Made by a program: the position numbers and the translations under genes
Notes under the pieces: generated by a model
The model's database searches: none
What the model saw: the letters and a program-made list of their open reading frames with translations, nothing else
Told to the model about the DNA's origin: nothing
Part shown: positions 1 through 8,539 of the stretch, piece by piece
How the letters are laid out: every line of letters starts with the position of its first letter
Numbering within the stretch: position 1 is the first letter of the stretch
Source: Lewinella sp050633125
GTDB taxonomy: Bacteria; Bacteroidota; Bacteroidia; Chitinophagales; Saprospiraceae
DNA: 64,000 nt
Reading direction: 5' to 3'
NCBI RefSeq assembly: GCF_050633125.1
Contig: NZ_JBOEFX010000084.1
Span: 14,635-78,634, forward strand

Positions 1-35
1 AGAGATTATAAGGACATTTAAGATTAAATCATGAT

Positions 36-70
36 TCTGGTAGGTTTTGACTTTGTCAAAACCTACCAGA
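36..70 (+). promoter_or_regulatory. Perfect 16-bp hairpin in the leuD leader
   Basis: TCTGGTAGGTTTTGAC (36-51) and its exact reverse complement (55-70) are separated by TTT. The hairpin ends 20 bases before the leuD ATG. No T-run follows, so it is not an obvious intrinsic terminator. It could be an mRNA stabiliser, a processing site between an upstream leuC and leuD, or a palindromic repeat unit. Confidence 0.6.
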
Positions 71-90
71 ATTCAATATAAAAATTGTTT

Positions 91-672
91 ATGCAAGCAT
101 TTACGACTATAAAAAGCACGGCCATTCCACTTCCTATTGAGGATGTGGATACGGATCAGATTATTCCGGCGCGCTTTTTGAAAGCAACCACTCGGGAGGG
201 ATTCGGTGACAACCTTTTCTGTGACTGGCGTTTTGATCGCGAGGGCCAGCCCAAGAAGGATTTTGTCCTCAACAATCCTACTTACCGAGGGGAAATTCTT
301 GTGGCAGGAAAAAACTTTGGCTGTGGATCGAGTCGCGAGCATGCTGCCTGGGCCATTGGCGACTATGGGTTGCGCGTTGTTGTTTCCAGCTTTTTTGCGG
401 ATATATTCCGTGGTAATGCCTTGAATAATGGTATTCTACCAGTAGTGGTAAGTCCTGATTTTTTAGATCAAATTTTCCAGGCTATCGAACAAGACCCTGG
501 TGCTACCTTTACGGTTTCTCTTGAAGATCAGAATTTTCAAATTGATGCCAACGGTGCCAGTGCTACTTTTGACATTGATCCTTACAAAAAGAATTGCCTT
601 CTGAAAGGCTATGATGACATCGACTTCCTATTGAGTCAGCAGGAAGAAATAGAAGCTTATGAAAAAGTATAA
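91..672 (+). CDS. leuD: 3-isopropylmalate dehydratase small subunit
   Basis: Small subunit of isopropylmalate isomerase, which with LeuC converts 2- to 3-isopropylmalate in leucine synthesis in the cytoplasm. The 193-residue product has the family hallmarks: DVDTDQIIPARFLK near the N-terminus and the substrate loop CGSSREHAAWA around residues 80-90. Length is typical for LeuD. The start is the ATG at 91; a TTG at 85 in the same frame is less likely. The 3' end overlaps leuB by 14 bases, so the two are translationally coupled. LeuC is probably just outside the left edge. Confidence 0.97.
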   Translation: MQAFTTIKSTAIPLPIEDVDTDQIIPARFLKATTREGFGDNLFCDWRFDREGQPKKDFVLNNPTYRGEILVAGKNFGCGSSREHAAWAIGDYGLRVVVSSFFADIFRGNALNNGILPVVVSPDFLDQIFQAIEQDPGATFTVSLEDQNFQIDANGASATFDIDPYKKNCLLKGYDDIDFLLSQQEEIEAYEKV

Positions 673-1777
673 AATTGCCGTCCTTTCGGGAGACGGAATA
701 GGACCAGAGGTGGTTGCTCAAGCTATAAAGGTACTAGATGCTGTTGGCCAACGCTATGGTCACACCTTTAGATACTGCCATGCCTTGGTAGGGGCTATTG
801 CTATTGATCAAACCGGCGACCCGCTGCCGGAAGAGACCATAGCGACCTGCTTAGAGTCTGATGCTGTTTTGTTTGGCTCTATCGGCCATCCAAAATACGA
901 TAACGATCCCAGTGCCAAAGTACGTCCCGAGCAAGGGTTGTTGAAACTGCGGAAGACGCTGGGCTTGTACGCAAACTTGCGTCCTGTAACCATCTATCCC
1001 AGCTTGCGTGATTTGTGTCCCTTGCGGCCAGAGCGCGTAGAAGGTGTAGATATGTTAATCGTGCGGGAGCTGACTGGCGGCATTTATTTTGGCGAACGAG
1101 GTAGAAGTGAAGATAAGCTAACGGCTTTTGACACCTGTACATATTCCGCATACGAGATTGAGCGTATTGCCCGGATCGGCTTCCAAGAAGCGATGAACCG
1201 CCGTAAGCAGCTCATGCTGGTAGACAAAGCCAATGTACTGGAATCAAGCCGACTATGGCGGGAAGTAGTGCAAAAAATGGCCCCAGAGTATCCTGAGGTA
1301 ACGGTCAACTATATGTTTGTGGATAACGCCGCTATGCAGCTCATCCTCTATCCGGCACAATTCGACGTTATTATTACCAGCAATATGTTTGGTGATATTC
1401 TTTCTGATGCATCCAGTGTATTAGCTGGCTCGCTGGGTATGCTGCCCTCGTCTTCTGTAGGGAGCCATACTTCCTTGTTTGAGCCCATTCACGGCTCTTA
1501 TCCAGAGGCGGCTGGCGAAGATCGTGCCAACCCTTTGGCGACCATTCTGTCAGCAGCCATGCTTTTAGATAGCCTGGAACTCCACAAAGAAGCAGAGCAA
1601 GTCAGAGAGGCCGTAGCCCAAGTAATGGAAAAAGGGCTAGGGACGGAAGACCTGAAGCCTAAAATCAAATGTACTTGTTCTGAACTTGGTGACATCATCG
1701 CCGATATCGTAGAAGACACCGAAAATCACAGTCTGCGCATCCAAAAAATCAGTGATCGCATATCGACGATTATTTAG
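659..1777 (+). CDS. leuB: 3-isopropylmalate dehydrogenase
   Basis: NAD-dependent oxidative decarboxylation of 3-isopropylmalate to 2-oxoisocaproate, the third step of leucine synthesis. The 372-residue sequence starts with the typical SGDGIGPEVV motif, carries the substrate-binding arginines in LLKLRKTLGLYANLRP, the invariant ELTGGIYFG loop, and the metal-binding aspartates in VDNAAMQLI and FGDILSDASS. The C-terminal half has the FEPIHGS motif. It overlaps leuD by 14 bases, and no promoter is visible between them. Confidence 0.97.
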   Translation: MKKYKIAVLSGDGIGPEVVAQAIKVLDAVGQRYGHTFRYCHALVGAIAIDQTGDPLPEETIATCLESDAVLFGSIGHPKYDNDPSAKVRPEQGLLKLRKTLGLYANLRPVTIYPSLRDLCPLRPERVEGVDMLIVRELTGGIYFGERGRSEDKLTAFDTCTYSAYEIERIARIGFQEAMNRRKQLMLVDKANVLESSRLWREVVQKMAPEYPEVTVNYMFVDNAAMQLILYPAQFDVIITSNMFGDILSDASSVLAGSLGMLPSSSVGSHTSLFEPIHGSYPEAAGEDRANPLATILSAAMLLDSLELHKEAEQVREAVAQVMEKGLGTEDLKPKIKCTCSELGDIIADIVEDTENHSLRIQKISDRISTII

Positions 1778-1887
1778 ATTAAGAAAAACGATTTGAGAAT
1801 TTTTGAAAACGGGGCTTCGGAGACGAGGCTTCGTTTTTTTTGTTTTTTCACCACCAAGGTTTTTGAACCATATTGAGGAATTACATT

Positions 1888-1993
1888 GGGGCCATGCCAT
1901 CGTTCCTCGGCACCGGGCTGCTTGTCGCTATCGCTTCCGTACATCCCTTGTCCTCCTCGTCCCTCCGGCGAGCTTCGGCCTGTTGGCCTGCGC
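1888..1993 (+). repeat. GC-rich dispersed repeat R1, divergent copy
   Basis: Shares GGGGCCATGCC at its start, GGCACCGGGCTG at 1909-1920, and the block running from TCCTCCTCGTCC to GGCCTGCGC with the copies at 37571-37779 (+) and 50675-50910 (-). The central hairpin of those copies is replaced here by a short unstructured segment. Confidence 0.6.
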
Positions 1994-2153
1994 ATTGATC
2001 AACCAACCTAACCTTATGTTTTACTTCGCTGTTACTTCTTGGTCGCGTAGCGAAACCTGTTTTTTGCCCTCAGGTTAGATACCCTATGTATATGGGGATT
2101 TCATCTTCCATCGTCTAGTAAAGCTGTCAAAGGTGACCGTTACTTAAAATTGC

Positions 2154-2193
2154 GTCTTTATACACCTTTAAATATTTAAAGGTGTATAAAGAC
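2154..2193. repeat. Perfect 40-nt palindrome upstream of the gene at 2225
   Basis: GTCTTTATACACCTTTAAAT is followed directly by its exact reverse complement. It lies 31 bases before the ATG at 2225, so it forms either a leader hairpin or a dyad-symmetric protein-binding site. Confidence 0.7.
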
Positions 2194-2224
2194 ACCGGCA
2201 TTCCGGCAATAAGCGCAAGTCAAA

Positions 2225-3376
2225 ATGAAAGCATTAGCAACAACAATAACTCTTTTCTCTTTGGGGATCAGCAGCCTTTTCGGACAGTTCACGTCGGTAA
2301 ATTACGATATCGAAAAAAACTACTTCAATGAAGGGCAGGCCCTACCTGCTGAGAAACCACTGGTTTTTACGGGTGAAGTTCCTACTGGTGTTGATCTGAT
2401 TGCTATTCGTATTCTCCCTGCAAAAAATGGCAAGAGCCCACTCTACGAGACAACCTGGATAGATTTTGACAACGAAAAGAATCGAACCTACAGTCTCAGC
2501 GCCAACTATCCTTTACGTGCTTCTGCTCAGTATGACATCCAATTCGACTTTTATACCAGTATTGACCAGTCTGATATGCAAGCTTTGGCCGAACGTGTAA
2601 TGTCCCAAACGGATGCTTACCTGGCGGCCAGCTTCAAAACTGACGGCAATGGCATAAAAGCTACAGACAAACCTGACAAGATGGTGACCGAACTGGAAGA
2701 GCTTATCCGCGAGGCACTACGTGAGTACCGTTTCAAGAGTGACCAATCGGCGGTTCAACTTTCGGGAGCTATTGAGCAGCAGTTGGCAAGTATGGCTACT
2801 TTAGCAACTCCTAAAAAAGAAGGAGCTGCTGAGGAGACAAACTCGACGTTGCTTAGCGCTATCAAGAGCGCACAAGCGAGTGTTCGCAAAGAAGTAGAAG
2901 GGATCATGAATAAATCATGGAGTAAACTGGCCTTCACCCGCTACGTAGACGATTACCCGACGACTGACAAGAAGGGTTCCTTTGCTTTAAATGTGGGATA
3001 TGGATTGGTTTACCTAGACGATAAAAACGATAACATTTCGTACGACAATTCGCCTTATGCAGGCCTGTCATTTCCTTTAAGCAACAGTACTATTGCTCCT
3101 CGTTTTTTAAGAAATGCCTCGGTAAGCATGGGCGTCTTTCTTAACAACCTTAATGATGACAAAGGCAACGAAATTAGTGGTTTGCTTGTCGGACGGCCTT
3201 TATATTTGGGGCTAGACTATAAGCTTTTTGAGTTTGTACACTTCAATATGGGAGCTACTTTCCTTGAAAAGACGACCGCCGCTACCGCTACAGAGCCCGA
3301 GTTTAAGGATGCTTACATCCGTCCGTTCGTAGGCTTGAGCGCGAAGATTGATTTATCGATTGGCTTGGGAAAATAG
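2225..3376 (+). CDS. Secreted protein with beta-barrel-like C-terminus, unknown function
   Basis: I do not recognise the family. The 383-residue product has a signal peptide (hydrophobic stretch ending near SSLFGQ, residue 21), then a beta-rich N-terminal part (residues 25-140), a helical, charged middle (about 145-240, rich in Glu/Lys/Ala) and a C-terminal part (about 245-383) with alternating strands and aromatic residues ending in DLSIGLGK, which looks like outer-membrane strands. It is probably exported to the outer membrane or periplasm. It stands alone between intergenic repeats and is preceded by a 40-nt perfect palindrome that may control its transcript. Confidence 0.7.
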   Translation: MKALATTITLFSLGISSLFGQFTSVNYDIEKNYFNEGQALPAEKPLVFTGEVPTGVDLIAIRILPAKNGKSPLYETTWIDFDNEKNRTYSLSANYPLRASAQYDIQFDFYTSIDQSDMQALAERVMSQTDAYLAASFKTDGNGIKATDKPDKMVTELEELIREALREYRFKSDQSAVQLSGAIEQQLASMATLATPKKEGAAEETNSTLLSAIKSAQASVRKEVEGIMNKSWSKLAFTRYVDDYPTTDKKGSFALNVGYGLVYLDDKNDNISYDNSPYAGLSFPLSNSTIAPRFLRNASVSMGVFLNNLNDDKGNEISGLLVGRPLYLGLDYKLFEFVHFNMGATFLEKTTAATATEPEFKDAYIRPFVGLSAKIDLSIGLGK

Positions 3377-3489
3377 ATTAGTGTTGCCTAGCTTTTTTTT
3401 TGAACCATGTGAGGAAATGTAAGGGATTACAGGGGCAGGCTATACTAGTGAATCCCAAAAGAGATTATAAGGTCACTTAAAAGAGGAGG

Positions 3490-3608
3490 TTATGCACTAG
3501 CGATGCGCAGTAGTGGCGGCCGAAGGCTGGCAGACCCAGGTTTTGCTGGGGCCGAGTGAATAACGAGCTACGAAGCGTAGCGGCCCCGCAAAAGGCGGGG
3601 CAGTGCCC
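3490..3608 (-). repeat. GC-rich dispersed repeat R2, copy 1
   Basis: On the minus strand it matches the copy at 25928-26041 in ordered blocks: GGGC.CT near the start, a GCCCCGC/GCGGGGC hairpin (3583-3601), CACTCGGCCCC, CACTACTGCGC and ATCGCTAG. Spacing between the blocks differs, so it is a diverged relative. Confidence 0.5.
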
Positions 3609-3671
3609 ATACAATCGTTTACAAAATCGCCTACCAAGTTTTAAAAATTACTTTGAGTGGTAGTCTTTTTC

Positions 3672-3679
3672 TATTTTTG
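3672..3679 (+). promoter_or_regulatory. Bacteroidota -7 box TATTTTTG
   Basis: Fits TAnnTTTG, 17 bases before the ATG at 3697, with TTTG at 3652-3655 as a possible -33 element. Confidence 0.45.
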
Positions 3680-3696
3680 GAAAAAATACTGCATCG

Positions 3697-5205
3697 ATGA
3701 AAAGCTTTCCCTTCCTTCGTTTTGCCAATATGTTGTTATTAGGCTTGCTGGTTCCGTTTTTTACGATTGCTCAAACGGCTGAAGATTTCCGTGCAGCTGC
3801 ACAGGAAGCGCTGACGGCATTTGACGTACCCGGTTTTTCGGTTGGGGTTATTAAAGACGGTAAAATAGTGATGGCGGAGGGTTTTGGTACCCGTACAGCT
3901 GGAAAAGTTGAAGCGGTAGATGGGAATACTTTGTTTGCAATTGCCTCTAACACCAAGGCCTTTGTTTCTAGTAGCATCGTAAAACTTCATATGGAGGGTA
4001 AGCTGGATTTGGACGCGCCAGTACGCGACTACCTCCCCTATTTCGAGGTATATGACGACTACGTATCTAACCACATGATGGTGCGTGACCTGCTTTGTCA
4101 TCGGGCTGGGCTAGGTACTTTTAGTGGTGATGTAATTTGGTATAAAAGTGCACTGAGTGCCGAGCAGGTTATCCGTCAGATTATGCACTTGCCTCAGGCG
4201 TATGAATGGAGGTCGGGCTATGGGTATACGAACCTGATGTTCATCACTGCCGGAGAAGTTATCAAGGCAGTAACTGGTAAAAGTTGGGGCGAATATGTGC
4301 AGGAGAACTTTTTGCAGCCATTGGGTATGGACAGAACGCAAACCTCGGTGACACCACTGGCAAAGCTAGACAATGTAGCAAGCCCGCATTTGAGTCGCCA
4401 TGACAACCAGCCTATTCCGTACGTCAACTGGGACAATATGGGTGCGGCCGGTGGCATTATCTCCAGCGCTACAGATATGCTAAAATGGCTAGAACTACAA
4501 ATGGCCGATGGGCAATGGCAAGGAAAGGCCCTTTTTCCGGAAGGGCTGACGGCTACCACTTGGCGGCCTCACAATCCACTTGCGGGGGGTACCTCGTTTA
4601 CGAGTGCTGGTCTTGGATGGTTTTTACGGATGCGAGAAGGACACCGCTTGGTTAACCATGGGGGAGGCTATGACGGGATGTACTCGCAGGTGATGATGGC
4701 ACCGGATGACAACTTGGGCGTAGTAGTTTTTACCAATAGTATGACAGGCTTGTCTTCAGCGTTGACCAACTACATCATCAATAGCTATTTGGGTATCTCT
4801 ACAGAGAACTGGTTGTCAGCTGCTGTTGATCGGCAAAAAAGAGGCGACCAAGCTTGGGAAGACCGCCATCAGAAGCGACTTGATGCTCGCGTGCTAAACA
4901 CCTCCCCTAGCCTATCTACGGCGGCCTACTTAGGTGTTTATGATGACCCAATGTACGGTAAAATAGAAGTAAAACAACAGGGCGAAGCCATGCAACTAAA
5001 TTTCCTAACCGCCCCGCAACTCAATGCTACGCTTAGTCATTGGCACTACGACACCTGGTTAATTAACTGGGAACAAACTCATGCGTGGTTTGATTTTGGA
5101 ACGGTACAATTTGAGTTGGACAATAACCGAAAAGTCACGGGACTGAGCTTTGATGTGCCCAATGATGATATTTTCTTTCATGAGATCAAGGCAGCAAAAC
5201 AATAA
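3697..5205 (+). CDS. Secreted serine hydrolase, class C beta-lactamase family
   Basis: Penicillin-binding-protein/beta-lactamase-fold hydrolase (PF00144) exported by a signal peptide (residues 1-26, ending at TIAQ). The SxxK catalytic motif is SNTK (about residue 87), the YxN element is YTN in GYGYTNLMF, and the third motif is HGGGYDG (about residue 319). The last ~95 residues, from AAYLGVYDDPMYGKIEV to the end, resemble the DUF3471 domain often fused to these enzymes. Such proteins are usually peptidases or esterases of unknown substrate rather than antibiotic-resistance beta-lactamases. Periplasmic or surface location is inferred. It is monocistronic. Confidence 0.88.
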   Translation: MKSFPFLRFANMLLLGLLVPFFTIAQTAEDFRAAAQEALTAFDVPGFSVGVIKDGKIVMAEGFGTRTAGKVEAVDGNTLFAIASNTKAFVSSSIVKLHMEGKLDLDAPVRDYLPYFEVYDDYVSNHMMVRDLLCHRAGLGTFSGDVIWYKSALSAEQVIRQIMHLPQAYEWRSGYGYTNLMFITAGEVIKAVTGKSWGEYVQENFLQPLGMDRTQTSVTPLAKLDNVASPHLSRHDNQPIPYVNWDNMGAAGGIISSATDMLKWLELQMADGQWQGKALFPEGLTATTWRPHNPLAGGTSFTSAGLGWFLRMREGHRLVNHGGGYDGMYSQVMMAPDDNLGVVVFTNSMTGLSSALTNYIINSYLGISTENWLSAAVDRQKRGDQAWEDRHQKRLDARVLNTSPSLSTAAYLGVYDDPMYGKIEVKQQGEAMQLNFLTAPQLNATLSHWHYDTWLINWEQTHAWFDFGTVQFELDNNRKVTGLSFDVPNDDIFFHEIKAAKQ

Positions 5206-5423
5206 CATCTAAACTAAACTTTCGGCATTCATCGGAATGCCATAGAGCACATAGAGATTTTACTAAAAGTTTAGTAGAAACAACTGATACATTTTCCGAC
5301 ATCGGCTTTTATAATCGAAGTTGAAAATTACTGTTTAATGGCTTGATCTCCCTCTACCCTTGCCATAGAAGTCCTTCTAGGTTACACTGAGGGCGCCAAG
5401 CAATCCGAATACCCTCTCAGGGA

Positions 5424-5574
5424 TCGGCGAAAAATAAATTCCTCCCTTTAATGCTGATCTTTCGGCGCTGAACTTCGTTGCTTATCACTTGCGTAGCTTT
5501 GACTATGCTCGTTCTGCGCGCCTTGTTCAACACCAAAATTTCTAGCCTGAAATGGGTAACTTATTTTTCGCCGA
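5424..5574. mobile_element. MITE-like element, 151 bp, 17-bp terminal inverted repeats
   Basis: Left end TCGGCGAAAAATAAATT (5424-5440) and right end AACTTATTTTTCGCCGA (5558-5574) are inverted copies with one mismatch. CCTCTCAGG (5413-5421) and CCTCTAAGG (5575-5583) flank it as a possible 9-bp target duplication with one mismatch. No open frame inside. A passive, transposase-dependent element is the likeliest reading. Confidence 0.55.
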
Positions 5575-5953
5575 CCTCTAAGGACTTTTGCTGACGCAGA
5601 AGGCATACCTATGCAAAGCTTAGTTGTTCATTTTTTTTGTTTTAATTTCAATTTAATAAAACTTTTAATTATATTTACATTCTACTTCACCAGGTGACGC
5701 TGGTGATTCCAATCGAAGGTTAATACCTCTATCGTCAATAGAGCATTCAGCGGTTTTATTTTTGCGTATTGCTTGGCTGCTTCTGAAAAGGAGCAGATGA
5801 TGACGCACGCCCTTTATGGCCATTGGGTCAGGGGGTGGTTTTGGCGATCTGGCAGGAGGGTGGGCCCTCCACTTGGGGCCGCTATACCTCCTCACCACCA
5901 CTCCTCCTCTATAAAATCCCTCTCCTTAACCTGAATAAGTCTACGCAATCCCG

Positions 5954-5961
5954 TACTTTTG
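5954..5961 (+). promoter_or_regulatory. -7 box TACTTTTG of the ABC-F gene
   Basis: Matches TAnnTTTG and lies 19 bases before the ATG at 5981, in the common Bacteroidota context CTTTTGCAGCCGC. Confidence 0.6.
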
Positions 5962-5980
5962 CAGCCGCAAATTCAGCAAT

Positions 5981-7912
5981 ATGATTACCCTCAGCGATAT
6001 TTATGTACAGTACGGCAACCGAATCCTCTTGGATCGAGTCACTTTGGTGATTGGAGACAAAGATAAAATTGGGCTCGTTGGCCGCAATGGTGCTGGAAAA
6101 TCCACTTTACTAAAAATTATCGCGAGTTATCAAAGGTCAGATGAAGGCACCCTCAGTATCCCTTCTGATCGCACCATTGGTTTTTTGCACCAAGAGATGA
6201 ACATTCCGCAGGGCAAATCCGTCATGGAAGAGACGCTCTCTGCCTTTGCGGAAGTACGAAAAATTGAAGCGCGACTGGCCGAGATCAACAAGGAGATGGC
6301 TGTCCGTACGGATTACGAAACGGATTCGTACCTGAAAATGCTGGAAGATTTCTCGACCCTCAACGATCGATTCCTTTTTCTAGGCGGTGATCGAATGCAG
6401 GCACAAGCAGAAATGGTTCTTAAAGGCCTGGGATTTGCACAAGGGGATTTCATTCGCTTAACAGACGAGTTCAGTGGTGGGTGGAAGATGCGTATTGAGC
6501 TGGCCAAAATGCTGCTTGCGCAACCAGATTACCTCTTGCTTGATGAACCTACCAACCACCTTGATATTGAGTCTATCATTTGGTTGGAAGACTTTTTACA
6601 AACTTACCCTGGGTCAGTTGTCGTCATTTCCCACGATAAGCAATTCCTTGACAATGTGACTAAACGTACCGTAGAGGTTGAGCTGGGTAAATTATATGAC
6701 TATAAAGCCCACTATTCTAAGTACATAGAGCTACGGGAAGAAAGACGTGAAAAACTGGGTTCGGCTTATGCCAATCAGCAGAAGGTAATTGCTCAACGGG
6801 AGAAAACCATCAACCGCTTTATGGCGAAAGCCACTAAAACGAAGCTGGCCCAATCGATGCAAAAGCAGCTCGACAAGATGGAGCGGGTGGAGATTGACGA
6901 GGCCGATACCAAAGCAATGGTTCTGCGCTTTCCGCCAGCGCCACGATCAGGTACTGTAGTCGTAGACGGTAAGGGTATCAGCAAAAAATATGGCAAGTTA
7001 AAAGTACTTGATAATATCAGTTTAAAGCTAGATCGTGGTGATCGAGTTGCTTTTGTGGGCCAAAATGGACAAGGGAAGACCACCCTTGCAAAAATTCTTA
7101 TCGACGAAATCCCCGCAACCAGTGGAGAGATCAAATTGGGCCATAACGTATCTATCGGTTATTACGCCCAGAATCAGTCGGAAGCCTTAAAAGGAGACCT
7201 TACGCTTTTAGAAACCCTAGAAAATTCCTCGCCCCCAGAGATGCGGACCAAATTACGTAGTGTACTTGGAGCATTCCTTTTTAGTGGAGAGGATGTTGAC
7301 AAAAAGGTGTCTGTTTTATCCGGTGGAGAAAGGGCCCGCCTTGCGCTGGCGGCCTTGCTCTTGCGTCCTTTTAATCTTTTGGTACTGGATGAACCTACCA
7401 ACCACCTTGATATCATTTCTAAAGATGTCCTCAAACAGGCCCTTATAGAATATGATGGTACACTTATAGTCGTGAGTCACGATCGGGAATTCCTCGCCGA
7501 TTTGACCGACCGTACGATCGAATTTCGAGATCATCACCTTCATAATCACCTGGGAGACATCAATTTCTTTCTCGAGAAACGCCAAATGGCGAACATGCGG
7601 GAGGTAGAGCTAAGCAAATCCAATAATACTGGATTAGCAGAAGAGGCTACAGTAACTAGTCAACCTAAAGTAGAGTTATCTTACGAAGAGCGTAAAAAGC
7701 TTACCCGTGCACTATCAAATGCGGAGAAAAAAGTAGAACGCCTGGAAAATGATATCGAAAAATTAGAGACCCTAATGTCCGATCCCGATTTTTATTCTCA
7801 AAGTGATGCTCAGGATAAGATAGCCCTTCACCAAAAGAAGAAAGACGAGCTAACCGTAGCTATGGAAGAATGGGAGGAAGCACAAATGAATATGGACGAA
7901 GCCGAAAGTTAA
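5981..7912 (+). CDS. ABC-F family ATPase, translation-associated
   Basis: Soluble duplicated ABC ATPase without membrane domains. First Walker A is GRNGAGKST (residues 34-42), first signature FSGGW, first Walker B LLLDEPTNHLD (~185). The second Walker A is GQNGQGKTT (~360), signature LSGGE (~445), Walker B LVLDEPTNHLD (~465). Between the halves is the charged P-site tRNA interaction linker (~240-310) with REKTINRFMAKATK. Residues 560-643 form a coiled coil like the ABC_tran_CTD of Uup/YdiF-type members. Known ABC-F proteins act on ribosomes to relieve stalling, or in some cases confer resistance to ribosome-targeting drugs. The exact subfamily cannot be fixed by eye. It has its own promoter. 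Confidence 0.92.
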   Translation: MITLSDIYVQYGNRILLDRVTLVIGDKDKIGLVGRNGAGKSTLLKIIASYQRSDEGTLSIPSDRTIGFLHQEMNIPQGKSVMEETLSAFAEVRKIEARLAEINKEMAVRTDYETDSYLKMLEDFSTLNDRFLFLGGDRMQAQAEMVLKGLGFAQGDFIRLTDEFSGGWKMRIELAKMLLAQPDYLLLDEPTNHLDIESIIWLEDFLQTYPGSVVVISHDKQFLDNVTKRTVEVELGKLYDYKAHYSKYIELREERREKLGSAYANQQKVIAQREKTINRFMAKATKTKLAQSMQKQLDKMERVEIDEADTKAMVLRFPPAPRSGTVVVDGKGISKKYGKLKVLDNISLKLDRGDRVAFVGQNGQGKTTLAKILIDEIPATSGEIKLGHNVSIGYYAQNQSEALKGDLTLLETLENSSPPEMRTKLRSVLGAFLFSGEDVDKKVSVLSGGERARLALAALLLRPFNLLVLDEPTNHLDIISKDVLKQALIEYDGTLIVVSHDREFLADLTDRTIEFRDHHLHNHLGDINFFLEKRQMANMREVELSKSNNTGLAEEATVTSQPKVELSYEERKKLTRALSNAEKKVERLENDIEKLETLMSDPDFYSQSDAQDKIALHQKKKDELTVAMEEWEEAQMNMDEAES

Positions 7913-7929
7913 CAACTATTTTAAATAGG

Positions 7930-8400
7930 CTATTCCGCTTCTTCCTGAAGCGTACGCATTTTATCCAACAAACGGTTTAGCTCTTCAGCTTCAGCGCAAC
8001 TCAAATAACCTTTTTCAAACCTCATTTCATTTTCCAGTTCGGCACTAGCTTCTTCCAATAGTTTAAGCCCCGAGTCGGTAATACTAACATCTACTCGACG
8101 ACGATCTTCCTTAGATGTCACTCGAACGACTAAGCCTTTAGCCAGTAATTTATCGACTAAACGACTCGCATTAGACATTTTATCGATCATTCGCTCGGTT
8201 AGCAACTTGACTGTAGCCGGTTCAGGATGGCGACCGCGCAGTATGCGCAATACATTGAATTGTTGCCAGGTTAATCCATAAGGCTTTAATATAGCAATGC
8301 TGCGCTGGCTTAGCCATGAAGCGGAGAACAGTATATTAAGATGAACTTTCTGATGCTCACTGATGAACTTCGTCTGCTGAATAGCCTCCTCTAATTTCAT
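7930..8400 (-). CDS. MarR family transcriptional regulator
   Basis: 156 residues with the MarR winged-helix layout: N-terminal dimerisation helix, then LKPYGLTWQQFNVLRIL, the recognition helix region around MIDKMSNASRLVDKLLAKGLV, the beta-wing RVTSKEDRRRVDVSITDSGLKLL, and C-terminal helices. The DRR wing motif is characteristic. It would bind DNA as a dimer, with ligand unknown. It converges on the ABC-F gene with 17 bases between the stops, and is divergent from proC, so its own promoter or that of proC is the natural candidate target. Confidence 0.9.
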   Translation of the reverse strand: MKLEEAIQQTKFISEHQKVHLNILFSASWLSQRSIAILKPYGLTWQQFNVLRILRGRHPEPATVKLLTERMIDKMSNASRLVDKLLAKGLVVRVTSKEDRRRVDVSITDSGLKLLEEASAELENEMRFEKGYLSCAEAEELNRLLDKMRTLQEEAE

Positions 8401-8491
8401 AGGTTATAATGATACTCGCAAAAATGTTGTGGACGTAAGCTAACAATAAAATTACATAAATGTTTATTGGCTCGCAAACCTTCGAAAATTA

Positions 8492-8499
8492 TACCTTTG
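8492..8499 (+). promoter_or_regulatory. proC promoter, -7 box TACCTTTG
   Basis: Exact TAnnTTTG, with TTGG at 8467-8470 as -33 element (21-base gap) and the ATG 41 bases downstream. Confidence 0.65.
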
Positions 8500-8539
8500 C
8501 AGCCCCTAGCCATTCACTGTTTAAATTTTCTGAATTCTT

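Larger units (their letters stand above)
1778..2224. other. Intergenic region with repeats and a 40-nt palindrome
   Basis: No credible gene. It holds a T-rich tract after leuB (1833-1848, AAAACG...CGTTTTTTTT, a weak terminator candidate), an AT-rich repeat (1849-1885) also seen near 3403 and 37930, a divergent copy of the GC-rich repeat found at 37571 and 50675 (1888-1993), and a perfect palindrome (2154-2193). Short open frames here lie in repeat DNA and have no coding character. Confidence 0.6.
3377..3696. other. Intergenic region with two repeat types and a promoter
   Basis: AT-rich repeat segment (3403-3480, including AGAGATTATAAGG at 3460-3472 that also opens the window at 1-13), then a GC-rich repeat copy (3490-3608) and the promoter of the serine hydrolase. 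No coding potential seen. Confidence 0.6.
5206..5980. other. 775-bp intergenic region with a MITE-like element
   Basis: Starts with a nested hairpin (ACTAAACTTT 5213-5222 with AAAGTTTAGT 5266-5275, inner GGCATTC/GAATGCC at 5224-5241) that may end transcription of the serine hydrolase. A 151-bp element with terminal inverted repeats follows (5424-5574). The rest, including a GC-rich tract near 5820-5900, has no gene I can support. The ABC-F promoter sits at the right end. Confidence 0.55.

Noticed and set aside
3697..5205. Antibiotic-resistance beta-lactamase
   Set aside because: Fold and motifs are class C-like, but the DUF3471-type tail and general family use point to a peptidase/esterase; resistance cannot be claimed.
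5981..7912. ABC-F antibiotic-resistance determinant
   Set aside because: Sequence fits housekeeping Uup/YdiF-type ABC-F proteins with a C-terminal coiled coil; nothing seen marks it as a resistance subtype.
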